DNA of 64,000 nucleotides from Nocardiopsis terrae (lineage in GTDB: Bacteria; Actinomycetota; Actinomycetes; Streptosporangiales; Streptosporangiaceae). The stretch is taken from assembly GCF_014651695.1 (NCBI RefSeq), contig NZ_BMXJ01000009.1, positions 124,001 through 188,000 of the forward strand. Direction: 5' to 3'. Shown here piece after piece: positions 53,832-62,035 of the stretch. The notes beneath the pieces were generated by a model that saw nothing but the letters and a program-made list of their open reading frames with translations, was not told the DNA's origin and ran no database searches. How positions within the stretch are numbered: position 1 is the first letter of the stretch; every line of letters starts with the position of its first letter. Position numbers and translations under genes: made by a program.

Positions 53832-55352
53832 TCAGGAGGACCGTTCCTCCTCCAGCCAGTCGGCCGCCGCGCGCGAGACCGCGTCCCGGGCGGCACGGAC
53901 CTCGGCGGCCAGCGGCCGGTCCCGGTCCAGGGGCGGCGAGACGCGCGCGAGCTCGTCCCACAGGCCGCCCCCGCTGGTTCCGCGTCCGGTGAGCGCCGAA
54001 TACTGGGTCAGGCCCAGCGCGAGCGACCCGATGGTCAGCCATGCCAGCTTCACGGCCTCGGAGACCGAGTTGGCGCCGTTCAGGGCCATGGGGACGTGGT
54101 CCTGGTTGCCGCCGTTGGTGGGCAGCGTCGTCAGAGAGGCGGGATAGCAGAGCTGGCGGATCTTGGCGACGAACGACGTGGCGCTGAGCTGGACCCCCGC
54201 CAGTCCGCTCCCGCTGCCCGGACGCGGGGTCAGCATCGGCGCCAGTTCGCCGTTGGTCGTGGGCGTGCACAGCAGGGACAGCTGGCGGTCGGCCAGGTAG
54301 GCGACCTGCTGCAGGCACAGCGCCGTCTGGTCCGAGCTCAGGCCCACCGGCATCGCATGGAAGTTCCCGCCGTGCAGGACCTCTCCCTCGAAGCAGATCG
54401 GGTTGTCGGTGGTGCCGTTGGCCTCCCGGCACAGCACCTGCTCGATGAAGTCGAGCTGGTCCTGCACCGCGCCGAGAATCTGCGGCACGCAGCGGACGCT
54501 GTACGGCTCCTGAAGGGGCCGGTCTGCTGCGCGCTCGGCCCCCGCCGGCAAGTCCGCGCGGATCCACTCGGCGACGGTGAGCTGGCCGCGCTGGCCGCGC
54601 ACGTGGGCGAAGCCGGGCTCGTAGGCCTCGGGGTTCGAGCCGAGCAGCCCGGCCATACGCGCGGTCAGGCCCGCCACGGCCCGCACCATCCGCGCCACCT
54701 CGGCGTGGTTGTGGACGGCCACGGCGAGGCCCACGCTGGTTCCGTTCACGAAGGCGAGCGCCTCCCGGGCCGGCCAGACGATCGGCTCCACGCCCAGGGC
54801 GCGCAGCGCCTCGGCGGCGGGCACGACCGTGAACGTGCCGTCCTCGGTCCTCTGCCAGGCCTCGCCGACACCGGCGTAGGCCAGGGCCGCGTGCGCCAGG
54901 GGCTGGAGGTCACCGCTGGCGCTGACCGTGCCCTCGCGCGGGATCACGGGCGTAAACCCGCGGTTCCACAGCTCCGCAAGACCGTCCCAGAAATCGGGTG
55001 AGACCCCGGAGTGGCCCTTGCGCATGCTGTTCAACCGGATCCACACGACGAGGCGGCACACCTCGGGGGCCAGCGGATCGCCCTGCCCGGTGCCCAGGTG
55101 CGCGATCAGGCCGCTGCCCTGCTGCTCGTGGGAGCTGTCGGCCTGGAAGGCCACCAGAGGTCCGAAGCCACGGGTGATCCCGTACACGTCCTGGTCCGAC
55201 GCCAGCGCCTTGGCCAGGACGTCCTGGCTCTCCTGCATCCGTTCACGGTCGCCCGGCCCGCACTCGGGCAGGGCGGCGTCCCATCCCGCCGCGCGGATGA
55301 CGGCGTCCAGGCTGTCGGCGGTGTTCTTCTCGGCGGTAACGGTAGTCGTCAC
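53832..55352 (-). CDS. MIO-type aromatic amino acid ammonia-lyase/aminomutase, tyrosine-type
   Basis: 506 residues. Ala145-Ser146-Gly147 in TVSASGDLQPLAH form the MIO cofactor. Tyr57 (DVYGITRGFG) is the catalytic Tyr. GTTDNP, YSVRCVPQILG and NQDHVPM are family blocks. The selectivity switch after LI is His85-Leu86 (GLIAHLGTG), as in tyrosine enzymes rather than the Ser-His of histidine lyases or Phe-Leu of phenylalanine lyases. It would turn tyrosine into p-coumarate or beta-tyrosine; sequence alone does not decide between lyase and mutase. Its ATG overlaps the stop of the ligase gene upstream (55349-55352). Confidence 0.88.
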   Translation of the reverse strand: MTTTVTAEKNTADSLDAVIRAAGWDAALPECGPGDRERMQESQDVLAKALASDQDVYGITRGFGPLVAFQADSSHEQQGSGLIAHLGTGQGDPLAPEVCRLVVWIRLNSMRKGHSGVSPDFWDGLAELWNRGFTPVIPREGTVSASGDLQPLAHAALAYAGVGEAWQRTEDGTFTVVPAAEALRALGVEPIVWPAREALAFVNGTSVGLAVAVHNHAEVARMVRAVAGLTARMAGLLGSNPEAYEPGFAHVRGQRGQLTVAEWIRADLPAGAERAADRPLQEPYSVRCVPQILGAVQDQLDFIEQVLCREANGTTDNPICFEGEVLHGGNFHAMPVGLSSDQTALCLQQVAYLADRQLSLLCTPTTNGELAPMLTPRPGSGSGLAGVQLSATSFVAKIRQLCYPASLTTLPTNGGNQDHVPMALNGANSVSEAVKLAWLTIGSLALGLTQYSALTGRGTSGGGLWDELARVSPPLDRDRPLAAEVRAARDAVSRAAADWLEEERSS

Positions 55353-56482
55353 GGCTTCACTCCTGTGTCGGGTGTGTGCGCGGGTTGGAGTCGGCGGGTC
55401 TTGCCCGTGGCGGACCGCTCGATGCGCTCCACCATGTGGACCCTGAACGGTCGGGGCCCCAGTTCCGCCGCCACGGAGGTGACCCGGGCGGGGGTGAGGT
55501 ACGGGGTGTCGGCGGCGGGAACGACGTAGAGGTCGAAGTGTTCGCCGACGGTGTCGTGCGTCACCGGCAGGGCGGCCAGATCAGCGCAGCGCAGGGCCGG
55601 CCGCAACCGGTCCTCGACGGTGTCGAGGCTGATCCTGCGCCCGTTGATCTTGACCAGCCGCTCGCGCCGCCCGGCGAAGCGGAAACCGCGGTCCCCGCTC
55701 GGTACGACGTGGTCGTCGAGCCGCCACCGGTCCGGCGGCCGCTGCCCGGGCACGCTCGCGAGGCGCGGACTACGGATCTCCAGCGGGCGCTCCCCCTCTC
55801 CGGCCGGCCCGTCCCAGTCGAACTCGGTGTCCTCCAGCAGATGCCAGTCCGGATCATCCGGCCCCCAGACGCGCTGGGCGACGCCGCCGGACTCCGTCGA
55901 CCCCAGGACCTCGATGGCACGCGCCCGCTCCGGGCCCAGGGCGTTCAGCAGCCGGGCTCCGGCCGGGGGGAGCGTCGCCGTGCTGTGCAGGAACGTGAGG
56001 TCGCGTGCCTCACGCAGCCACGGCGAACGCGGGCGCAGGAGCGAGAACGTCCACGGGATGGCGATCACGGCCCACCGGCGGTCGGGCGACGGGGGCATGC
56101 CGCAGTCGATTCCGGGCCGGTACCAGACCGGTACGCCGAGGCGGGCGGGGACCAGCACCGTGGCCAGCGCCCCGAACACGTGGCGGGGCGGGGCGAAAGA
56201 GAGGACCGCCTCCGGCCGGTAGGGCCGGAGCAGGTCCGCCAGGAGACCGGCCTCGGCCCAGAGCTGGTCGCGCGTGCGGCGCCAACACGTCCTGTCGCCG
56301 CTGGTGCCGGACGTCCACGTGTCGAGGTGGTCGGGAAGGGCACGGGCCACCAGCTCGGCCGGGTCCCGCCCGCACCAGTCGACCGTCCACGGGTGGTCCC
56401 GGGAGTCGGGAGCGGTGAAATCGGAGGCGAGCAACGCGGTCGGTGACAGTTCCTCGTACGGCAAGTCGAATCCTCGCTCCAT
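55349..56482 (-). CDS. short ANL-family adenylating enzyme (aryl-CoA ligase/carrier-loading type)
   Basis: 377 residues from the ATG at 56482 (AGGGGGAG 8 nt upstream). The ATP loop TSGTSGDRT lies at residues 57-65, about 110 residues earlier than in normal ANL enzymes, so most of the N-terminal subdomain is missing. The other core motifs are there: GSTESGG at 194-200, DRGFRFAGRRERLVKINGRR near 264-283 and the catalytic Lys361 in RSATGKTRR. It is coupled to the lyase and probably activates the aryl acid it makes (coumarate or beta-tyrosine). The short form is unusual. Confidence 0.82.
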   Translation of the reverse strand: MERGFDLPYEELSPTALLASDFTAPDSRDHPWTVDWCGRDPAELVARALPDHLDTWTSGTSGDRTCWRRTRDQLWAEAGLLADLLRPYRPEAVLSFAPPRHVFGALATVLVPARLGVPVWYRPGIDCGMPPSPDRRWAVIAIPWTFSLLRPRSPWLREARDLTFLHSTATLPPAGARLLNALGPERARAIEVLGSTESGGVAQRVWGPDDPDWHLLEDTEFDWDGPAGEGERPLEIRSPRLASVPGQRPPDRWRLDDHVVPSGDRGFRFAGRRERLVKINGRRISLDTVEDRLRPALRCADLAALPVTHDTVGEHFDLYVVPAADTPYLTPARVTSVAAELGPRPFRVHMVERIERSATGKTRRLQPAHTPDTGVKP

Positions 56483-57039
56483 CTCGTGTTCTCCCCCTTC
56501 CGCGGACGGGCGGCGCCGCTTCGGAACCGAGGAGGAAGGGTCGCGCGGAGAACGGTGGAATAGATGTGGCGGCGCCGTGACACCCTCGCGGCCTTCCGGC
56601 GACGACGGGCCCACTTATACATGCACCCCGGCGCCACGCAGACGAGCACACTTTCGAATAACACGGAAAACTCCACTCAATAAATTCGCGGACACCGTCG
56701 TCCGCACCCCGTGAATCCACAGCCCACGGACGTTCTCACGCCTTTCCCCGGGTATCGCCGCGCGCTGTGCCCGTCTCGCCGGCAGGACATCCGCGTCCCC
56801 GTCGTCCGCGGTCGGCGCCCTCGTGCGGGACCCGTCCCGTACCGGAGCGGCACCCGCTCCGCGCCGGAGGGCTCCGGCAGCCCGGGCTGTGAGCGCCGTG
56901 TGAATAACTGGTGATCCGAGGGCGGGAGTATCGGAACGTCCGCATCGGAGGAGCCCTGGAACCCGCCTCCCCCAGCCACGCGGACAGCTGAACAACACGT
57001 TCCGTAGTGCCTCCGAAACAAAGTTGAGCGAGATGACGC
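56483..57039. other. divergent regulatory interval, no gene
   Basis: 557 bp between the ligase (minus) and the LmbU-type gene (plus). It has a locally AT-richer patch (56615-56710) with a TATAAG-like -10 for the minus strand at about 56612-56617 but no matching -35. I find no credible open frame. It must hold both promoters and possibly regulator sites. Confidence 0.4.
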
Positions 57040-57717
57040 ATGGAAGCTGCCAACAGAAATCCCGCGGCGACGGCCACCGGCTCCAGAGCCGACAAGAAGA
57101 CATCCCCTATCCGCGACTCTGAGAAGAAAATGTCGCTGGACACCAAAGCCCTGACGAAGAGGACCTCCCTTTTCCTCCCCGAGGGCATGCCGATGGACGA
57201 ATGGCGCTACCTCGGTCAGCAGATCTTCGTCATCTCCGACTCCTCCGGATGGTGGTTGGGCGACTGGCTGGTGTACGGCCAGAGCCAGTACCCGGACCGG
57301 TACAAGATGGCGATCTCCGAGACCTCGCTCGGCTACCAGACCCTGCGCAACTACGCGTGGGTCGCACGACAGTTCTCCGTGCCCCGCCGACGGACCGGCC
57401 TGAGCTTCCAGCACCACGCTGAGGTGGCCGGGCTACCGGAGGAGGCACAGGACATGTGGCTCGACCGCGCCGAGCGGTTCCGGTGGTCCCGAAACGAGTT
57501 GCGCAGGCGCATCCGCAGCAGCGCGAGCATCAAGCGCGCGATCAGGGGCGAGGTTCCGGCACGGGTCGAGGTACAACTGCGCGCGGCAACCGAACAGCGC
57601 AACCTCTGGGAGAAGGCTGCCCGCAGCGAGGACAAGAACCTCACCGAGTGGATCGTCGGCATCCTCGACAGGGCCGCGACGGCCCTCGAAGACAGCCCGG
57701 ACCCGGACGATGGCTGA
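57040..57717 (+). CDS. LmbU-family transcriptional regulator
   Basis: 225 residues. The conserved core is nearly identical to the family pattern: YLGQQIFVISDSSGWWLGDW, LVYGQSQYPDRYKMAISETS, LGYQTLRNYAWVARQFSVPR, TGLSFQHHAEVAGLPEEAQD and WLDRAERFRWSRNELRRRIR. LmbU proteins activate antibiotic clusters such as that of lincomycin. The first ~35 residues are disordered. It is placed at the head of the sugar operon and divergent from the ligase-lyase operon, so it probably activates both sides. Confidence 0.92.
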   Translation: MEAANRNPAATATGSRADKKTSPIRDSEKKMSLDTKALTKRTSLFLPEGMPMDEWRYLGQQIFVISDSSGWWLGDWLVYGQSQYPDRYKMAISETSLGYQTLRNYAWVARQFSVPRRRTGLSFQHHAEVAGLPEEAQDMWLDRAERFRWSRNELRRRIRSSASIKRAIRGEVPARVEVQLRAATEQRNLWEKAARSEDKNLTEWIVGILDRAATALEDSPDPDDG

Positions 57718-57780
57718 CCGCGCGGCCCCCGCCTTCCCCCCACCCCCGCGACCAATCCCCTCACCTGGAGGTACAGCGCC

Positions 57781-58890
57781 ATGACCATCGCCGTCTGGGG
57801 CTACACGGACGAATACGAAAGCGAACGCTCCGAGATCCTTCAGGCCGTGGACACGGTCTTTCGATCCGGCCGCCTGGTTCTCGGTGAGCAGGTCAGCGGT
57901 TTCGAGGACGCGTTCGCCGCGTACCACGGGCTCGCGCACGGCACCGGCGTGGGCAACGGCACCGACGCACTGGTCCTGGCCCTGCGGGCCCTGGGTGTCG
58001 GCCCCGGCGACGAGGTGGTGACGGTGGCCAACACCGCCGCGCCCACAGTCGTGGCCATCGACTCGGTCGGGGCCGTCCCGGTGTTCGTGGACGTCCATCC
58101 GGACACCTACCTGATGGACGTGTCCGCGGTGGCCGACGCCGTCACCGAGCGCACCCGCTGCCTCCTGCCGGTGCACCTGTACGGACAGTGCGTCGACATG
58201 GAACCGCTGATGGCGGTCGCGGAGGAGCACGGTCTGCCCGTCCTGGAGGACTGCGCCCAGGCCCACGGTGCGCGGCGGCACGGCGTGGTGGCGGGAGCCC
58301 GCGGCAACGCCGCGGCCTTCTCCTTCTACCCGACCAAGGTCCTGGGCGCCTACGGCGATGCCGGGGCGGTGATCACGGGCTCCGACGATGTGCAGGCCGC
58401 CCTGCGCAGGCTGCGCTACTACGGGATGGAGCAGAGGTACTACGTCGTCTCGACTCCGGGCTACAACACCCGGCTCGACGAGGTGCAGGCCGCCATCCTG
58501 CGACGCAAGCTCGACAGGCTCGACGGGTACATCGCGCGCCGACGGGAGATCGCCGCCCGGTACGCCGAGGGGTTCGCCGGCACCGACCTGGTCCTGCCCG
58601 CCGTCGCCCCCGGCAACGACCACGTGTACTACCTCTACGTCGTGCGCCATCCGCAGCGGGACCGGATCATCAAGGAGCTCCACTCGTACGGCATCGAGCT
58701 CAACATCAGCTACCCCTGGCCCGTGCACACCATGGCGGGCTTCGAGCACCTGGGCTACGCCCCGGGCAGTCTCCCCGTGACGGAGGAGACGGCCGGGCAG
58801 ATCTTCTCCCTGCCCATGTACCCCTCGCTGCCACGGGAGTCGCAGGACCGGGTGATCGAGGCCCTGCGCACCGTCATGGCGGAGCTGTGA
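57781..58890 (+). CDS. DegT/DnrJ/EryC1 sugar aminotransferase (probable 3-aminotransferase)
   Basis: 369 residues; ATG at 57781 with TGGAGG upstream. Substrate and PLP motifs: [31 protein letters not shown], and the PLP-Lys in [18 protein letters not shown]. The [14 protein letters not shown] block is like EvaB/DnmJ-type enzymes that add the amino group at C-3 of a 2,3-dehydratase product. A 4-aminotransferase cannot be excluded. It is the first of four sugar genes in a row (57.8-62.0 kb). Confidence 0.87.
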   Translation: MTIAVWGYTDEYESERSEILQAVDTVFRSGRLVLGEQVSGFEDAFAAYHGLAHGTGVGNGTDALVLALRALGVGPGDEVVTVANTAAPTVVAIDSVGAVPVFVDVHPDTYLMDVSAVADAVTERTRCLLPVHLYGQCVDMEPLMAVAEEHGLPVLEDCAQAHGARRHGVVAGARGNAAAFSFYPTKVLGAYGDAGAVITGSDDVQAALRRLRYYGMEQRYYVVSTPGYNTRLDEVQAAILRRKLDRLDGYIARRREIAARYAEGFAGTDLVLPAVAPGNDHVYYLYVVRHPQRDRIIKELHSYGIELNISYPWPVHTMAGFEHLGYAPGSLPVTEETAGQIFSLPMYPSLPRESQDRVIEALRTVMAEL

Positions 58891-58945
58891 ACCCCGAGGA
58901 GCCGGCCTCCCCCACGGCCCGACACCGAACCCACGGAGGAACCAG

Positions 58946-60364
58946 ATGACGCTCGACGCGGCCCTCGGCGCCGTCGCGGACCCGCTCACCCGCTCGGCCC
59001 TGGCACCGGCCTCCGACCACGACGCGGCCTTCGACGGGTGGTGGCGCGGCCGCGTCCTCGCCGGCGGGTTCCGCGTGGTCCCCGTACCCTTCGCCGAGCT
59101 GTCGCGGTGGGGCTTCGACCCCGTCTCGGGCGACCTCGGACACGACACCGGGGGGTTCTTCACCGTCCGAGGGCTGCGTGTCACACGCGGGGAGCACGGC
59201 GTCCACCACCAGCCCGTCATCGACCAGCCCGAGATCGGCGTCCTGGGCATCCTGGTGAAGGAGTTCGACGGCGTCCCCCACTGCCTGATGCAGGCCAAGA
59301 TGGAGCCGGGCAACGCCAACACCCTCCAGCTGTCCCCCACCGTCCAGGCCACCAGGAGCAACTACACCCGGCTGCACGAGGGGGCCGGGGTCCGGTATCT
59401 GGAGTACTTCAACGGAACCGTCCCGACCCGGGTCCTGTCCGACTCCCTGCAGTCGGAGCAGGGCGCGTGGTTCCTCGGCAAGTTCAACCGGAACATGGTC
59501 GTCATGACCGACGCCGAGGTCCCCGAGCACCCGGACTACCACTGGCTCACCCTGCGGCGGCTGCACTCCCTCCTGGCCACCGACAACCTGGTGAACATGG
59601 ACTCGCGCACGGTGCTCGGGTGCATGGACCTCGCCCTCGGGTCCGGAGACGGCGAGGAGGCCACACCGTTTCGCGGCGCCCTGGCTCGCTCCTACCGGCC
59701 GCCGGCCGGACCGGCCTCCCCTCCGGCCGCACGGCACACCCTGACCGAGGTCACGAGCTGGCTGGCCGACGCGCGCACGCGGTGCGGCTGGCGATCCAGG
59801 ACCGTCCCTCTCCGAGAGGTCCCGAACTGGCACCGGGGCGCGGACGAACTGGCCGACGGGTCCGGCCGCGACTTCCGCGTCATCGGGGTGCGGGTCGAGG
59901 CGGGCAACCGCGAGGTCACCAGCTGGCACCAGCCCCTGCTGGCCCCGCGCGGGGAAGGGATCGCGGTCTTCCTGGTCCGCCGTCTGAGGGGGGTGGCGCA
60001 CGTGCTCGTCCAGGCCCGACCCGAACCGGGCCTACGCGACTTCGTGGAGATGGCACCCTCCTACCAGCGTCCAGGCGGGATCAACGCCGCTGTCCCCGGG
60101 GAGCCGACCGCCGTCCGCACCGAGGCTCTCAGCACGGACCCCTCCCGCGTGCACTTCGACACGCTCCTGTCCGAGGAGGGCGGGCGCTTCCACCACGCGC
60201 AGACCCGCTACCGCGTGGTCGAGGCCTCGGACGCCCTGCCCGAGGACCCCGGGCCGGCGTTTCGATGGCTCGCCGTGCACCAGCTCATGGACCTGGTGCG
60301 GCACGGCCACTATCTCAACGTCGAGGCCCGCAGCCTCCTCGCGTGTCTGCACGGACTCCTCTAG
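58946..60364 (+). CDS. NDP-hexose 2,3-dehydratase
   Basis: 472 residues with the internal duplication typical of the family. Half 1 carries HHQPVIDQPEIGVLGILVKE and LMQAKMEPGNANTLQLSPTV. Half 2 carries SWHQPLLAPRGEGIAVFLVR and LVQARPEPGLRDFVEMAPSY. NTLQLSPTVQATRSNYTR is the diagnostic block. The enzyme (EvaA/TylX3 type) removes the C-2 hydroxyl of TDP-4-keto-6-deoxyglucose, committing the sugar to the 2-deoxy series. It lies in the four-gene sugar operon. TDP-glucose synthase and 4,6-dehydratase are not in the window. Confidence 0.93.
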   Translation: MTLDAALGAVADPLTRSALAPASDHDAAFDGWWRGRVLAGGFRVVPVPFAELSRWGFDPVSGDLGHDTGGFFTVRGLRVTRGEHGVHHQPVIDQPEIGVLGILVKEFDGVPHCLMQAKMEPGNANTLQLSPTVQATRSNYTRLHEGAGVRYLEYFNGTVPTRVLSDSLQSEQGAWFLGKFNRNMVVMTDAEVPEHPDYHWLTLRRLHSLLATDNLVNMDSRTVLGCMDLALGSGDGEEATPFRGALARSYRPPAGPASPPAARHTLTEVTSWLADARTRCGWRSRTVPLREVPNWHRGADELADGSGRDFRVIGVRVEAGNREVTSWHQPLLAPRGEGIAVFLVRRLRGVAHVLVQARPEPGLRDFVEMAPSYQRPGGINAAVPGEPTAVRTEALSTDPSRVHFDTLLSEEGGRFHHAQTRYRVVEASDALPEDPGPAFRWLAVHQLMDLVRHGHYLNVEARSLLACLHGLL

Positions 60365-60397
60365 GGAACCACTGAAACCAACGAAAGCAGGGCCACG

Positions 60398-61042
60398 GTG
60401 CGAAGCCGCCCCCTCGCCGTCCACGGCGCCCACCTGTTCACCCCCGACGTGTTCCCGGACCACCGGGGACTGTTCACCGCGCCCCACCAGAGAGAGCACT
60501 TCGAGGCCGCCACCGGCCACCGGCCGCCCCCCGTCGAGCAGCTGGCCTACAGCCACTCCCGGCGGGGGGTCGTCCGGGGCGTGCACTTCACTCGGACACC
60601 GCCGGGGATCGCCACCCTGGCCCACTGCCCGACGGGCACCGCCTTGGACCTGGTGGTCGACCTGCGGCTGGGATCGCCGACCTTCGGCCGGTTCGACACC
60701 GTCGTCCTCAGCCCCGACGACCGCTCCAGCGTCTACCTTCCGGTCGGGGTCGGACACGCCTTCGTCGCCTTGGAGGAGGACACCGTCATGTCCTACCTCC
60801 TCTCCGGCGGGTACTCCCCCGCCGACGAGAAGGCCGTCGACGTGTTCGACCCGGAACTGGGCCTCCCCCTTCCCGAGGGGATCACCCCGGTGGCGTCCGC
60901 CCGGGACCGGGACGCACCCTCCCTCGCCGAGTGCCGTGAGGCCGGGATCCTCCCCGACTACGCGGAGTGCCTCCGGGTCGAGCACGAACTGGTCGGCCCG
61001 CCGCCGGAACTCCCCGTCTCCCCTGCCCGGGGCGGGGAGTGA
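60398..61042 (+). CDS. dTDP-4-keto-6-deoxyhexose 3,5-epimerase family
   Basis: 214 residues; GTG at 60398. The cupin fold is clear from DVFPDHRGLFTAPHQREHF and the catalytic-His block SRRGVVRGVHFTRTPPG, then VVDLRLGSPTFGRFDTVVLS and YLPVGVGHAFVALEEDTVMS. It may act at C-5 only or at both C-3 and C-5, which would give an L-sugar. It is followed by the ketoreductase with a GTGA overlap. Confidence 0.9.
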   Translation: MRSRPLAVHGAHLFTPDVFPDHRGLFTAPHQREHFEAATGHRPPPVEQLAYSHSRRGVVRGVHFTRTPPGIATLAHCPTGTALDLVVDLRLGSPTFGRFDTVVLSPDDRSSVYLPVGVGHAFVALEEDTVMSYLLSGGYSPADEKAVDVFDPELGLPLPEGITPVASARDRDAPSLAECREAGILPDYAECLRVEHELVGPPPELPVSPARGGE

Positions 61043-62028
61043 CCTCCCCGCGCACGGTCGCGGTCCTCGGGGCGTCCGGGCTGATCGGTTCGGCCGTGGC
61101 CGACCTGCTCTCCCGGCGCCCCGTCGACCTGCGGCTGGTCGCGCGCCGAGCGGTCACTCCCCCCGCCGACGGGCCGGCACGGGTCCAGGTCCTCAGCGGG
61201 GACCTGACCGATCCCCGCTTCGCAGCCACAGCCGTGCAAGGCGCGGACGTCATCGTCCACCTGGTGTGCCACCGGGTGCCGGGCGCCAGCTGGAGGGTGG
61301 CAGAGGGCGACGCCCGCGCGGAGTCGGTGAACGTGGGAACGGTCCGTGCCGTCGTCGAAGCGCTGGGGCGGTCGGGTACCCGACCGCCCCCGGTCTGCGT
61401 CTTCGCCGGTTCGACCTCCCAGGCCGGAGCGGTTGCGGGCCGACCGCTCGACGGAACCGAGCCCGACCGGCCCACCTCCACCTACGACCGGCAGAAGCTC
61501 ACCGCCGAACGGCTGTTGAAGGACGCCACCGCGCGGGGCAAGGTCCGGGCGGTCTCACTCAGGCTGTCCACGGTCTTCGGCCCCGCCTCCTCGCCGACGG
61601 CGCACGACCACGGCCTGGTCTCGACGATGGCGCGCAGGGCCCTGGCCGGTTCCGCTCTCACCCTGTGGGGCAGCGGCCTCGTCGAACGGGACCTGTTGTA
61701 CACGGACGACGCCGCCCACGCCTTCGCGGCGGCGATCGACCACGCCGACGGCCTCGCGGGCGGTCACCACCCGGTCGGGGCCGGGAGCCCGGTCCGACTC
61801 AGCGACCTCTTCGGGAGGATCTCCCGGGCGGTCGCGGCGGCCACCGGCCAGCCGCCCGTGCCCGTCGTGCGGGAGGAGCCGCCCGGTCACACGGCCCCCA
61901 CCGACGCCGTCGGCGTCCGGATCGACCCCTCGCCCTTCGCCGCGGCCACGGGCTGGAGCCCTCGGGTGGGCTTGGACGAGGGGTTGCGCCGCACGGTCGA
62001 CCGCCTGATCCGTGCTTCCCAGGCGTGA
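61039..62028 (+). CDS. dTDP-hexose 4-ketoreductase (extended SDR)
   Basis: 329 residues from the GTG at 61039 overlapping the epimerase stop. The Rossmann motif is VLGASGLIGSAVADLL. The catalytic Tyr and Lys are in STYDRQKLTAE, the core is FAGSTSQAG, and SLRLSTVFGP and LYTDDAAHAFAAAIDHADG mark the C-terminal part. It would set the final C-4 stereochemistry. Together the operon order fits synthesis of a 3-amino-2,3,6-trideoxy sugar. Confidence 0.88.
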   Translation: MTSPRTVAVLGASGLIGSAVADLLSRRPVDLRLVARRAVTPPADGPARVQVLSGDLTDPRFAATAVQGADVIVHLVCHRVPGASWRVAEGDARAESVNVGTVRAVVEALGRSGTRPPPVCVFAGSTSQAGAVAGRPLDGTEPDRPTSTYDRQKLTAERLLKDATARGKVRAVSLRLSTVFGPASSPTAHDHGLVSTMARRALAGSALTLWGSGLVERDLLYTDDAAHAFAAAIDHADGLAGGHHPVGAGSPVRLSDLFGRISRAVAAATGQPPVPVVREEPPGHTAPTDAVGVRIDPSPFAAATGWSPRVGLDEGLRRTVDRLIRASQA

Positions 62029-62035
62029 TCCGTGC

